From NCBI RefSeq assembly GCF_000739735.1, contig NZ_BBJF01000004.1, positions 1 through 64,000 of the forward strand: a stretch of 64,000 nucleotides of DNA. The letters run 5' to 3'. A model generated the notes under the pieces. It did not search any database and was not told the origin of the DNA. It worked only from the letters and a program-made list of their open reading frames with translations. This DNA comes from Paraburkholderia ginsengisoli NBRC 100965 (lineage in GTDB: Bacteria; Pseudomonadota; Gammaproteobacteria; Burkholderiales; Burkholderiaceae). Below, piece after piece: positions 1-8,337 of the stretch; within the stretch, counting starts at the first letter, position 1; every line of letters starts with the position of its first letter. Made by a program: the position numbers and the translations under genes.

Positions 1-111
1 TCGCAGGACTTCAACCTCGGCCAGGTCGGCTGGGTCGTTGCAGCACGTGGCGCGCAGGCCGCGCTGCAACGCTCGCGCGAATTGATCTGCGCGGTGCATT
101 GCCATGCGTAA
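1..111 (+). CDS. C-terminal fragment of an unidentified protein
   Basis: The window opens inside an open frame that ends with TAA at 109-111, leaving 36 C-terminal residues that end in HCHA. Codons are GC-rich at the third position, as in the neighbouring genes, so a real gene end is plausible. The fragment is too short to assign a family, and no domain or motif is recognisable. It lies about 160 bp upstream of the FAD oxidoreductase on the same strand. Confidence 0.45.
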   Translation, partial: SQDFNLGQVGWVVAARGAQAALQRSRELICAVHCHA

Positions 112-269
112 GCGCAGCCGGATGCAATAACCCGCCATTCAACGCAGTGCACGTATCCCCGCGCGCCCTGCGGCGCACAACCCCTACGCAACACCGCATC
201 GCAACGCGAAGTACCGAAGGTTAGAGGGTAAGATGCTACGACCTGCACCCCAGCCTCGGGAGAGTCGTC

Positions 270-1670
270 ATGCCACAGCACTTTGACGCAGTCGTGATCG
301 GTACGGGACAAGGCGGCGCGCCGCTCGCCGTACGCCTCGGTGAAAGCGGCCGCCGAACCGCGGTGATCGAACGCGCGGCCTTTGGCGGGACCTGTGTGAA
401 TGTCGGCTGCACGCCGACCAAATCGTATGTGGCCAGCGCCCGCGCCGCGCACGTCGCGCGCCATGCCGCCGAACTCGGCGTGCACGTGAGCGGCTCGATC
501 AGCGTGGATCTAGCGGCGGTCAAGGCGCGCAAGGACGGGATCATCGGCCAGTCGCGCGACGGCGTCGAACAATGGCTGCGCGGCGCGGACAACGTCACCG
601 TGTTCAACGGCCATGCGCGCTTCACGGGCGCGCAGTCGCTCGCGATCAGCGGACCGGACGGGCAGGTGCTGGACGAACTCAGCGCCGACGAAATCTACAT
701 CAACACCGGCACGCGCGCGGTCGTGCCGCCGCTCGAAGGTCTCGAGCGGATTCGCTACTACACCAACTCCAATCTGCTCGAACTGACCGAGTTGCCGGGT
801 CATCTGGTGATCGTCGGCGGCAGCTATATCGCGCTCGAATTCGCGCAGATCTTTCGCCGCTTCGGTAGCCAGGTGACGGTGCTGGTGCGCGGCGATCGCG
901 TGCTCACCCGCGAGGATGCCGATTTCGCGGAATCGGTGCGCGCGGTGCTCGCGCGCGAAGGCGTCGAGTTCCGCTTCGGCGTGCAGCCGTCGCGGGTCGA
1001 GCCGCATCCGCATCGCGCGAACGATGTGTGCATCGGCTTCGAGCAGAACATTCCCGCACTGGAGGCGTCGCACCTGCTGTTCGCGACCGGCCGCGAACCT
1101 AATACCGACGATCTCGGCCTCGCCGCCGCCGGCATCGAGGTCGACCGGCACGGCACGATTCCGGTCGACGGCCACTTGCGCACCAATGTGCCGGGCGTGT
1201 GGGCGATCGGCGACGTCAACGGACGCGGCGCGTTCACGCATACGTCCTATGACGATTACCAGATCGTCGCGGCGAATCTCGCCAACCCCAACGCGCGCAG
1301 CGTCGATACGCGCATCATGGCCTACGCGGTGTTCGTCGATCCGCCGCTTGCGCGCGTCGGCATGTCGGAGGCCGAGGTGCGCAAGAGCGGCCGCGACGCG
1401 CTGATCGCGACCATGCCGATGTCGCGCGTGGGCCGCGCCCGCGAACGCGGCGAGACCGACGGCTTCATGAAGGTAATGGTCGACACGCAGAGCAAAAAGA
1501 TACTTGGCGCGGCGATTCACGGCATCGAAGGCGACGAGGCGATTCACACGTTCATCGACATCATGACGGCGGGCGCGCCGTATCCGACCTTGCAGTACGC
1601 AATGCACATCCATCCGACCATCAGCGAACTGGTGCCGACCTTGCTCGACGGCCTGAAGCCGATGCAATGA
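270..1670 (+). CDS. FAD-dependent pyridine nucleotide-disulfide oxidoreductase (mercuric reductase-like)
   Basis: A 466-residue class I flavin disulfide reductase, probably cytosolic. The N-terminal FAD-binding GTGQGG lies near residue 11. The redox-active pair is C42/C47 in GGTCVNVGCTPTKS. A second nucleotide-binding segment (VIVGGSYIALEFAQ) lies in the middle, followed by the FAD-contact motif WAIGDV. The C-terminal dimerisation domain carries HIHPTISE, the usual His-Glu pair of this superfamily. Length and order match proteins annotated as mercuric-reductase-like or FAD-containing oxidoreductase. There is no N-terminal heavy-metal domain and no terminal Cys pair, so mercury reduction is not indicated and the substrate is unknown. 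Its last bases overlap the next start codon, suggesting translational coupling with a cupin protein. Confidence 0.9.
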   Translation: MPQHFDAVVIGTGQGGAPLAVRLGESGRRTAVIERAAFGGTCVNVGCTPTKSYVASARAAHVARHAAELGVHVSGSISVDLAAVKARKDGIIGQSRDGVEQWLRGADNVTVFNGHARFTGAQSLAISGPDGQVLDELSADEIYINTGTRAVVPPLEGLERIRYYTNSNLLELTELPGHLVIVGGSYIALEFAQIFRRFGSQVTVLVRGDRVLTREDADFAESVRAVLAREGVEFRFGVQPSRVEPHPHRANDVCIGFEQNIPALEASHLLFATGREPNTDDLGLAAAGIEVDRHGTIPVDGHLRTNVPGVWAIGDVNGRGAFTHTSYDDYQIVAANLANPNARSVDTRIMAYAVFVDPPLARVGMSEAEVRKSGRDALIATMPMSRVGRARERGETDGFMKVMVDTQSKKILGAAIHGIEGDEAIHTFIDIMTAGAPYPTLQYAMHIHPTISELVPTLLDGLKPMQ

Positions 1671-2062
1671 CAGGCGCTGCACGCACGATGAAACGCGCGC
1701 TCATCACGGGGAATCTGTTCGATCGCGGGGCATGCGTGGACGCCAATGCGAATGCCGACGTCAACGCCGACGAGCGGATCGACGCGCTCGTCGAGCAGGC
1801 CGGCGTGACGATCGAGCGGATCGTATCGACCGGGCAGGCGAGTCCGCCGGGCTTCTGGTACGACAGCCCGCGCGCCGAGTGGGTCGTGTTGCTGAGCGGC
1901 GCGGCGGCGCTGCAATTCGAAGACGACCCGCAGCCGCATCCGATGAAGCCCGGCGATCACGTGCTGATCGAAGCGCATTGCCGGCATCGGGTCGCGTGGA
2001 CCAGCGACACGGAGCCGAGCGTGTGGCTCGCCGTGTACTACCCCGACGGTGTGTCGGACTGA
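1667..2062 (+). CDS. Cupin-domain protein
   Basis: A small single-domain cupin (131 residues, or 124 if the second Met at 1688 is used; the sequence MKRALITGNLFD there looks like a natural N terminus). The beta-barrel signatures are ARAEWVVLLSGAA, then KPGDHVLIEAHCRHRVAW with the typical conserved His residues, then WLAVYYPD near the end. Such proteins often bind a metal and a small ligand; no substrate can be inferred. The first start codon overlaps the oxidoreductase stop (ATGA at 1667-1670), which implies cotranscription. A joint role with the oxidoreductase is inference from this overlap alone. Confidence 0.8.
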   Translation: MTGAARTMKRALITGNLFDRGACVDANANADVNADERIDALVEQAGVTIERIVSTGQASPPGFWYDSPRAEWVVLLSGAAALQFEDDPQPHPMKPGDHVLIEAHCRHRVAWTSDTEPSVWLAVYYPDGVSD

Positions 2063-2266
2063 GCGAAGCGTATTGCGCTGCCGCGGGTCGACGCTATACA
2101 CGGAGTTCGCACCGCTCCGTTTTCTTTCTGCACTCGCACCCATGCCACCCACGCACGCGCATCGACAAAGCGCGACGGCATCGCGGATAATCGGCTGCGG
2201 CGCGGATCGTCGGCGAGATGCGGACGGGCTGTGCGCCAATCACATTCATCATCAGGAAACCCACCG

Positions 2267-2842
2267 ATGGGCAAGGGACGAGTCGAGGCCTTCAGCGATG
2301 GCGTGATCGCCATCATCATCACGATCATGGTGCTCGAGCTGAAGGTGCCCGAGGGCTTCGATCTCGCTTCGCTGCGGCCGGTGGTCCCGGTGTTCTGCGC
2401 GTACGTGCTGAGCTTCATCTACGTCGGCATCTACTGGAACAATCATCACCACATGTTCCATGCGGTGCAGAAGGTCAACGGCAGGGTGTTGTGGGCCAAC
2501 CTCCATCTGCTGTTCTGGCTGTCGCTGCTGCCGGCCGTCACGCATTGGGTCGGCGAAAACCATCTGGCCTCCTGGCCGACCGCGATGTACGGCGTCGTGC
2601 TGTTCATGTCGGCGATCGCGTATTTCATTCTGATGCGTGTGCTGATCCGTGAACACGGCAAGGAGTCGACCCTCGCGAGAGCGATCGGCAACGACTTCAA
2701 GGGCAAGGTGTCCGTCGTGCTCTATCTGGTCGGTATCGGAATCGCGTTCGTGTTGCCGTGGGGATCGGCTACGCTCTATACGCTCGTCGCCGCATGGTGG
2801 CTGATTCCGGATCAGCGCATCGAACACGTGCTGGGATCGTAA
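2267..2842 (+). CDS. TMEM175/DUF1211-family membrane protein (putative K+ channel)
   Basis: A 191-residue integral membrane protein opening with GRVEAFSDGVIAIIITIMV. The R...FSD signature in the first helix is the hallmark of the TMEM175 (DUF1211) family, whose bacterial members form weakly selective potassium channels. Several further hydrophobic segments follow, and bacterial members are typically about 200 residues. The Met at 2267 was chosen because the family motif begins directly after it; an in-frame Met 12 codons upstream adds only a polar leader. The next gene starts with GTG immediately after this stop codon, so the two are very probably cotranslated. Confidence 0.85.
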   Translation: MGKGRVEAFSDGVIAIIITIMVLELKVPEGFDLASLRPVVPVFCAYVLSFIYVGIYWNNHHHMFHAVQKVNGRVLWANLHLLFWLSLLPAVTHWVGENHLASWPTAMYGVVLFMSAIAYFILMRVLIREHGKESTLARAIGNDFKGKVSVVLYLVGIGIAFVLPWGSATLYTLVAAWWLIPDQRIEHVLGS

Positions 2843-3652
2843 GTGCTGCTCACGCTCAAGCTCCTGCTGGTGCCGGGTTTTCTTGCCGCGCTGACGATGG
2901 CCGGGCGCGTGTGGGGGCCGTCGGTGGCGGGGTGGCTGGCGGGGCTGCCGGTCGTCGCCGGGCCGATCGTGCTACTGCTCGCGCTGGAGCGTGGGCCGTC
3001 GTTCGCGGCGCAGGCGTCGGCGGCATCGATCGCGGCGATCGCCGCGTCGGAAGCGTTCAATTTCGCGTACGCGTGGACCTGCCGGCGCTTTGCGTGGCCG
3101 CTCGCGCTGGCCGCGGGCATGGCCGGCTGGCTCGGCGTCGCGCTGTTGCTCGTGCGTCTGCCCGGCTCGCTGGTGTGGGCGCTCGCGGCGGCGTGCGCGG
3201 CGGTGGCGGTGTCGCAAAGCGGCTTGCCGCGCGTGACGGGCCATGTGCCGGCGGCGCGCGTCGGCATCGTCGATCTAACCGTGCGCATGCTTGCCGGCGC
3301 CTTGCTGACGGTCGCGGTGACGACTTTGTCCGCATCGATGGGTGCGGCCTGGAGCGGGTTGCTGTCGGTGTTTCCGTTGCTCGGCATCGTGCTCGCCGTA
3401 TCGGCGCAGCGCGCGCACGGCGCGGACTTCGTCGCGTTGCTGATGCGCGGCATGGTGATCGGGCGCGGCTCGTTCGCGGCGTTCTTCGCGGTGACCGCGA
3501 CGATGCTGCCGCACGAAGGCGTGGGCGTGAGCTTCGCGTGCGCGGCGCTGGCGTCGATCGTCGTGCAGGGCGCCACGCGGCGCATGCTCGGTTCACGACG
3601 GCCCGCGCAGGCGGCGGTGTCGCGCGAGCTTGCCGGACAACAGGTGGACTGA
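2843..3652 (+). CDS. Unnamed multi-spanning membrane protein
   Basis: A 269-residue protein that is almost entirely Ala/Leu/Val/Gly-rich hydrophobic segments, probably eight to ten helices. I do not recognise the family. It starts with GTG directly abutting the TAA of the channel gene, with no separate ribosome binding site, so translation is probably coupled. Two stretches look related: AGWLAGLPVVAGPIVLLLAL near residue 30 and SGLLSVFPLLGIVLAVSAQR near residue 170. This suggests an internally duplicated transporter-like fold. The C terminus is polar and Arg-rich. Function is unknown. Confidence 0.75.
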   Translation: MLLTLKLLLVPGFLAALTMAGRVWGPSVAGWLAGLPVVAGPIVLLLALERGPSFAAQASAASIAAIAASEAFNFAYAWTCRRFAWPLALAAGMAGWLGVALLLVRLPGSLVWALAAACAAVAVSQSGLPRVTGHVPAARVGIVDLTVRMLAGALLTVAVTTLSASMGAAWSGLLSVFPLLGIVLAVSAQRAHGADFVALLMRGMVIGRGSFAAFFAVTATMLPHEGVGVSFACAALASIVVQGATRRMLGSRRPAQAAVSRELAGQQVD

Positions 3653-3683
3653 GGCCGTTGGGCCGATACCTTTCCCTAAGCCT

Positions 3684-4172
3684 ATGACTTCGCGCAAATC
3701 AGGCTCTTCGCTGACCCGCATCGGACTCATCTCCGACACGCACAACCTCGTGCGTCCCGAAGCGCTGCACTATCTCGCGGGCTGCGACGCGATCATCCAT
3801 GCGGGCGATATCTGTAATCCGGCCGTGCTCGACGCGCTGAGGCAGATCGCGCCGGTCACCGCGGTGCGCGGCAACAACGACACCGGCGAGTGGGCCGCCG
3901 CGCTGCCGACGCTCGCGAGCCTGACCGCGCAGCAGGTGACGATCCGCGTCGTACACGACATCGCCGATCTGGGCGCCGATCCGCGCAATGAAGGTGTGCG
4001 CGTGGTGGTGAGCGGCCATTCGCACAAGCCGTCGATCGTCGAGCGCGACGGCGTGCTGTTCGTCAATCCCGGCAGCGCGGGACCACGGCGTTTCAAGCTG
4101 CCGATTTGCGCGGGGCTGTTGATTGTCGAAGGCGCGCAGGTGAGTGCGTCGTTCGATTCACTGCTGACGTAA
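3684..4172 (+). CDS. YfcE/MJ0936-type metallophosphoesterase
   Basis: A 162-residue calcineurin-like phosphoesterase of the small YfcE type. The metal-binding motifs appear in order: SDTHN near the N terminus, HAGDI, RGNNDTG, a His in VVHD, and SGHSHKP near the C terminus. Family members hydrolyse phosphodiesters with two divalent metals in the cytosol; the natural substrate is unknown. The start at 3684 puts the first motif about 12 residues in, after a short polar leader; an earlier Met at 3630 lies inside the preceding gene and is less likely. The gene closes a probable three-gene run and is followed at once by a strong terminator. Confidence 0.88.
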   Translation: MTSRKSGSSLTRIGLISDTHNLVRPEALHYLAGCDAIIHAGDICNPAVLDALRQIAPVTAVRGNNDTGEWAAALPTLASLTAQQVTIRVVHDIADLGADPRNEGVRVVVSGHSHKPSIVERDGVLFVNPGSAGPRRFKLPICAGLLIVEGAQVSASFDSLLT

Positions 4173-4174
4173 AA

Positions 4175-4207
4175 AAACGGGCCGGCAAAAAATTTGCCGG
4201 CCCGTTT
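4175..4207 (+). terminator. Rho-independent terminator, probably bidirectional
   Basis: The stem AAACGGGCCGGCAAA pairs with TTTGCCGGCCCGTTT, directly after the phosphoesterase stop. A-rich and T-rich flanks on both sides would let it also stop reverse-strand transcripts coming from the ProP-like gene. Confidence 0.92.
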
Positions 4208-4316
4208 CTCAATTGTGCGCGCCTGGAGTTTTGCGCTCAGAACAGCGCACCTTGCGCAGCGTACCTCGTGCAGCCTGATCGACGCCGCGCCGTGGAACCA
4301 CCGGCGCGACCCTCGG

Positions 4317-5828
4317 TCACGCACGCGCCGTCGCAGCCGCCGCGTAACGCTCATCCATCTCTTCGGCTTCACGCTCGCCGCGCAGCACCGCATGCGCTTC
4401 GGCGCGCGTGGCCACGCACGGGCCCGAGCCGAGCAGCGGCTTGCGCGCGGTTTCGCGCAGCGCCAGCACCGACACGATACCGATCAGCGACGCACCCATC
4501 AGGTAGTAGGCGGGCATCATCAGATTGCCGGTACGGTCGACCAGCCATGCGGTCACGAGCGGCGTCGTCCCGCCGAACAGCGACACCGAGATATTGAAGC
4601 CGATCGCGAGCGCGCCGTAGCGGATCTTGGTCGGAAACAGCGCCGGCAGCGCCGACGGCATCACGCCGGTAAAGCACGACAGCAGCGCGCCGAGAATCAT
4701 CAGGCCGCTGAACACCGGCAGCACCGTGCCCATGCGGATCAGAAGCAGCGCGGGAATCGACAGCGCGAACAGCCCCACGCAACCGAACAGCATCACCGGC
4801 TTGCGGCCGATCGTGTCGGACAGGCGGCCGGCGGCGAGCGTCATCGGCATCATCAGGACCATCACGAGCAGCACGAGGAACAGGCCGTGCGTTTCGTTGA
4901 AGTGCAGCGTGGCCGACAGATAGCTCGGCAGATACGACAGCGCCATGTAATCGGTGACGTTGAAGATCAGCACGAGGCCGACGCACAGCAGGAGCGGCTG
5001 CCATTGCTGCGCGAGCAGTTGACGGAACGACTGCTTGGGCAGCGCCTTGTCTTCCGCTTCGCGTTGCTCGGCCTGCTTCTTGAACGCCGGCGTTTCTTCG
5101 AGCTTCATCCGGATGTACAGACCCACCAGACCCAGCGGACCCGCGATCAGGAACGGCACACGCCAGCCCCACGAGAGCAGCGCGTCGTTCGATAGCGTCG
5201 CGGTCAGCACGGCCACCGTGCCCGCGCCGAGCACGTAGCCGATCAGCGTGCCGAACTCGAGGAAGCTCCCCATGAAGCCGCGGCGCTTGTCGGTCGAGAA
5301 CTCGGCGATGAAGGTCGCGGCGCCGCCGTATTCGCCGCCGGTCGAGAAGCCCTGCACCAGACGTGCGACCAGCAGCAGCACCGGCGCGAAAATGCCGATC
5401 GTCGCGTAGCTCGGAATCAGGCCGATCGCGAAGGTGCCGAGCGCCATCATGATCATGGTCATCGCCAGCACGCGCTGACGGCCGATGCGGTCGCCCAGCG
5501 GCCCGAACACCATGCCGCCGACCGGACGCACGAGGAACGCCGCGGCGAACGTGCCGAAGGTGGCGATCAGCTGCGCGGCCGGACTCGCCGACGGGAAGAA
5601 CACTTTGCCGAGCGTGACGGCGATGTAGCTGTACACGCCGAAATCGAACCATTCCATCGCGTTGCCGAGCGCCATCGCGCCGACCGCACGCTTGAGGAGG
5701 GATTTGTCGACGACGGTGATGTCGTCGAGAGAAAGGCGTTGTTCTTCTTTGTGATGTCGCCAGAAGCCGTAGCTGGAAGCCGTCAAGTTGAAAACTCCAA
5801 TGACTGCGACGAAACTCATGATGCGCAT
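4317..5828 (-). CDS. proP: MFS transporter, metabolite:H+ symporter family (ProP-like)
   Basis: An inner-membrane transporter of about 500 residues and twelve predicted helices. The segment from LSLDDITVVDKSLLKRAVGA through LGNAMEWFDFGVYSYIA closely follows the N terminus of E. coli ProP, an H+ symporter for proline and glycine betaine. The MFS loop motif is visible as GDRIGRQRVLA, and the second half contains GRLSDTIGRKPVM. The extra N terminus (MRIMSFVAVIG...) is unusual; starts at 5828 or 5819 are both possible. The C terminus is short and lacks the long heptad coiled coil that E. coli ProP uses in osmosensing, so its substrate and activation may differ. It stands alone, convergent with the phosphoesterase. 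Confidence 0.85.
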   Translation of the reverse strand: MRIMSFVAVIGVFNLTASSYGFWRHHKEEQRLSLDDITVVDKSLLKRAVGAMALGNAMEWFDFGVYSYIAVTLGKVFFPSASPAAQLIATFGTFAAAFLVRPVGGMVFGPLGDRIGRQRVLAMTMIMMALGTFAIGLIPSYATIGIFAPVLLLVARLVQGFSTGGEYGGAATFIAEFSTDKRRGFMGSFLEFGTLIGYVLGAGTVAVLTATLSNDALLSWGWRVPFLIAGPLGLVGLYIRMKLEETPAFKKQAEQREAEDKALPKQSFRQLLAQQWQPLLLCVGLVLIFNVTDYMALSYLPSYLSATLHFNETHGLFLVLLVMVLMMPMTLAAGRLSDTIGRKPVMLFGCVGLFALSIPALLLIRMGTVLPVFSGLMILGALLSCFTGVMPSALPALFPTKIRYGALAIGFNISVSLFGGTTPLVTAWLVDRTGNLMMPAYYLMGASLIGIVSVLALRETARKPLLGSGPCVATRAEAHAVLRGEREAEEMDERYAAAATARA

Positions 5829-6530
5829 GAACGTTCCGCCACGGTTGCTGGGAAGTGTCGTTTCGTGAGCAAGGCGATGACTTCTCCGCCGCCGGAACCG
5901 GCAGTGCAGAGCAGGCGCAAAAGAAAACAGAACGCCCGTGCCTCGCGAGACATGTCGCGAAAAAACACTCGTCTAGATTGTGCTGACTGTCGCACCTGCG
6001 TGGCCGTGGAAGGGGGGCAGGTACATGAGGACGCCGGGGTGGCTGGAAGCTGGCCCGCGCGCCGCTGGAAGGCTTGAAACGAAAAAGGCCGGTTGCTTTA
6101 TTCGCCTCTCATGAGCGCTCATTGAGCGAGACGAGACGGGAAACGACCGACGAGCCTTCTTGTGTAAAAACGATTCGATTCAGCGCGGCACAAGGGTTGC
6201 GGCCAACGGTGAAACGAAAGGTCAATGAGGGTGAATTGCAGTTGGAACGATGCACATGATAGCACGATGACGGATGATCGTGCAAACCTTCTGTCCGGCG
6301 AGGGTCCGGCCGGCGCGCTCGATCCCTTGCCAGGTGGGGGATTGCGGCGGATTTGGCGGCGGGCTGGAGGTGAGTGAAATTGAACCGTTTAGCTCATTTT
6401 GCGGCGGCGCGCCGGCGCGGAGAATGACTTCGGAGGGGTGGCGAAAAGGTCGCAAAAAAGCCGACGAAGCATGCCACCATCCGGACGCAAAGCGACCATA
6501 ACAGAGCGGCGCAGTGGGATCAGAAAGACG
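5829..6530. other. Intergenic region without a recognisable gene
   Basis: About 700 bp upstream of the ProP-like gene. It is less GC-rich than the surrounding genes in parts. Short inverted repeats are present, for example GCACGAT/ATCGTGC at 6262-6283 and TCGCGA repeated about 6 bases apart near 5946-5960. No open frame here has convincing codon bias or a ribosome binding site. The region should hold the ProP-like promoter. Confidence 0.5.
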
Positions 6531-6557
6531 AAAAAAATCCGCGCTCGCGGCGCGGAT
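6531..6557 (-). terminator. Rho-independent terminator of argA-yggX
   Basis: Read on the reverse strand, ATCCGCGC pairs with GCGCGGAT around a small loop and is followed by a run of T. It lies about 40 bp past the yggX stop. Confidence 0.88.
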
Positions 6558-6599
6558 CCGGTCGATGCGACGAGCGGCGCCAGTAGCGCCTGTCGAGGC

Positions 6600-6872
6600 T
6601 CAGGCCGATGGCGGCACGTAACCCTGCGCGGTATCCGCACCTTCGCCGAAGAAGAACTTCTCGGTCTGCTTCATCAGATACTGGCGCGCGCGCGGATCGG
6701 CCATGTTCAGGCGGTTTTCGTTGATCAGCATGGTTTGCTGCTTCAACCAGGCCTGCCAGGCTTCCTTCGAAATGCTTTCGTAGATCCGCTTGCCGAGTTC
6801 GCCCGGCAGCGGCGGGAAATCGAGGCCTTCGGCTTCCTTGCCGAGCTTTGCGCATTGAACCATACGAGTCAT
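6600..6872 (-). CDS. yggX: Probable Fe(2+)-trafficking protein YggX
   Basis: A 90-residue soluble protein with the YggX signature: C7 in [11 protein letters not shown], then [16 protein letters not shown], and a C-terminal QTEKFFF segment. Family members protect labile Fe-S enzymes against oxidative damage and are thought to handle ferrous iron, with the N-terminal Cys important. Length equals the family norm of about 90. It begins 53 bp after the argA stop on the same strand and ends before a strong terminator, so argA-yggX is probably one transcript. Confidence 0.95.
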   Translation of the reverse strand: MTRMVQCAKLGKEAEGLDFPPLPGELGKRIYESISKEAWQAWLKQQTMLINENRLNMADPRARQYLMKQTEKFFFGEGADTAQGYVPPSA

Positions 6873-6925
6873 GCTGTGCTTCTCCTATCGATGTGGGGGC
6901 GGGCAGTCGCTTTATATGAGGCCGC

Positions 6926-8314
6926 TCAGAGCTGCTTCATCAGCACGAGCGACTTGCGCTGCCAGTTATAGAGTCTGCGGCGGTCTTCAGGCAGGTCGTC
7001 GACCGTGACCTTGACGAAGCCGCGCTTGAGGAACCAGTGTTCGGTGCGCGTGGTGAGCACGAAAATGCGCGTCAGGCCGCGCGCCCGCGCTCGCTGCTCG
7101 ATGCGCTTGAGCAGACGCTCGCCGTCGCCGGTGCCTTGCGCTTCGGGCGCGACCGTCAGGCACGCCATTTCGCCGATGCGCTCCTGCGGATACGGATACA
7201 GCGCCGCGCAGCCGAACAGCACGCCATCGTGCTCGATCACCGAGAAGTGATCGATATCGCGTTCGATCTGGTGGCGGCCGCGCCGCACGAGCGTCCCGTC
7301 CGCTTCGAGCGGCTCGATCAGCGAGAGAATGCCGCCGACGTCGTCCGGCGTCGCTTCGCGCAGGCTTTCGAGGTTCTCGTACGAGATCATCGTGCCGACG
7401 CCGTCGTGCAGGAACAGTTCGAGCAGCAGGCTGCCGTCGAGCGCGTAGGGGATGATGTGCGCCCGTGCGACGCCGCCGCGGCACGCGCGGATCGAATGCT
7501 TCAGATAGAAGCCAGCGTCGCCGGTGACTTCGCCGCTTTCGTGCAGCTTGTACGCGTCGTCGAGCGACAGTTCGCGCAGCAGTTCGGGGCCGTCTTCACC
7601 GGCTTCCATCAGGCCCGGCGTCTCGGTCAGGAACACGATCTTGTCGGCGCGCAGCGCGATCGCTGCCGCCGACGCGACGTCTTCCATGGACAGATTGAAC
7701 GCCTCGCCGGTGGGCGAGAAGCCGAGCGGCGACAACAGCACCAGCTTGCGGCTCGCGAGCGAGTGGCGGATCGAATCCGCGTCGATCTTGCGGACCACGC
7801 CGGTGTGCGCGAAGTCGACGCCGTCGAGAATGCCGACCGGGCGCGCCGTCACGAAATTGCCCGACACCACGCTGATGTGCGCGTGCGCCATCGGCGTGTT
7901 CGGCAAGCCCTGGCTGATCGCGGCCTCGATGTCCAGACGCACTTCGCCCGCCGCTTCTTTCGCGGATTCGAGCGCGCGCGCGTCGGTGATGCGCATGCCG
8001 TGCGAGAACTCGGACTCCACGCCGTGCAGGCTCATCTGCTCTTCGACCTGCGGTCGCGAGCCGTGCACCAGCACGATCTGGATGCCCATCGCCTGAAGCA
8101 ACGCGATGTCGGACACCAGCGCATTCAGGAGCCCCTGATGCACCACCTCGCCGCCGAAACCGACGACGAACGTCTTGTTACGGAATGCATGGATGTAGGG
8201 GGCGACTGAACGCATCCAGTCGACGAATTGCGCATGCTGTGCGAGGTTTTCCGTTGCTCCGGCGGGGGCCGGAACGCTCGCGGGCGCGGGGACGAGGTCG
8301 GTTTGGGAATTCAT
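6926..8314 (-). CDS. argA: Amino-acid N-acetyltransferase (N-acetylglutamate synthase)
   Basis: A 462-residue enzyme for the first committed step of arginine synthesis, acetyl-CoA plus glutamate giving N-acetylglutamate. An N-terminal amino-acid-kinase-like domain (KTFVVGFGGEVVHQG, then VLVHGSRPQVEEQM, roughly residues 40-290) is followed by a C-terminal GNAT domain (LTVAPEAQGTGDGERLLKRI, then LTTRTEHWFLKRGF). This is the classical ArgA architecture; the kinase-like domain normally carries arginine feedback inhibition. I chose the start at 8314 because the frame further upstream runs back into hrpA and is not ArgA-like. A later Met (MRSVAPYIHAFRN, codon 34) is possible. The start codon is only 23 bp from the divergent hrpA start, an unusually tight arrangement. 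Confidence 0.93.
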   Translation of the reverse strand: MNSQTDLVPAPASVPAPAGATENLAQHAQFVDWMRSVAPYIHAFRNKTFVVGFGGEVVHQGLLNALVSDIALLQAMGIQIVLVHGSRPQVEEQMSLHGVESEFSHGMRITDARALESAKEAAGEVRLDIEAAISQGLPNTPMAHAHISVVSGNFVTARPVGILDGVDFAHTGVVRKIDADSIRHSLASRKLVLLSPLGFSPTGEAFNLSMEDVASAAAIALRADKIVFLTETPGLMEAGEDGPELLRELSLDDAYKLHESGEVTGDAGFYLKHSIRACRGGVARAHIIPYALDGSLLLELFLHDGVGTMISYENLESLREATPDDVGGILSLIEPLEADGTLVRRGRHQIERDIDHFSVIEHDGVLFGCAALYPYPQERIGEMACLTVAPEAQGTGDGERLLKRIEQRARARGLTRIFVLTTRTEHWFLKRGFVKVTVDDLPEDRRRLYNWQRKSLVLMKQL

Positions 8315-8321
8315 GCCGGGG

Positions 8322-8329
8322 ATTATAAT
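8322..8329. promoter_or_regulatory. Self-complementary -10 element between argA and hrpA
   Basis: ATTATAAT is its own reverse complement, so a perfect TATAAT hexamer is present on both strands (8324-8329 forward, 8327-8322 reverse). It sits 8 bases before the hrpA ATG and 7 bases before the argA ATG. Any transcript starting the usual 6-8 bases downstream would have almost no leader. No convincing -35 box is seen on either side. Confidence 0.5.
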
Positions 8330-8337
8330 GCGCCCCC

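Noticed and set aside
510-1682. Long reverse open frame of 390 codons under the FAD oxidoreductase gene
   Set aside because: Its translation is Arg/His/Ala-rich without any domain, as expected for a shadow of a GC-rich gene; the forward gene has clear flavoprotein motifs.
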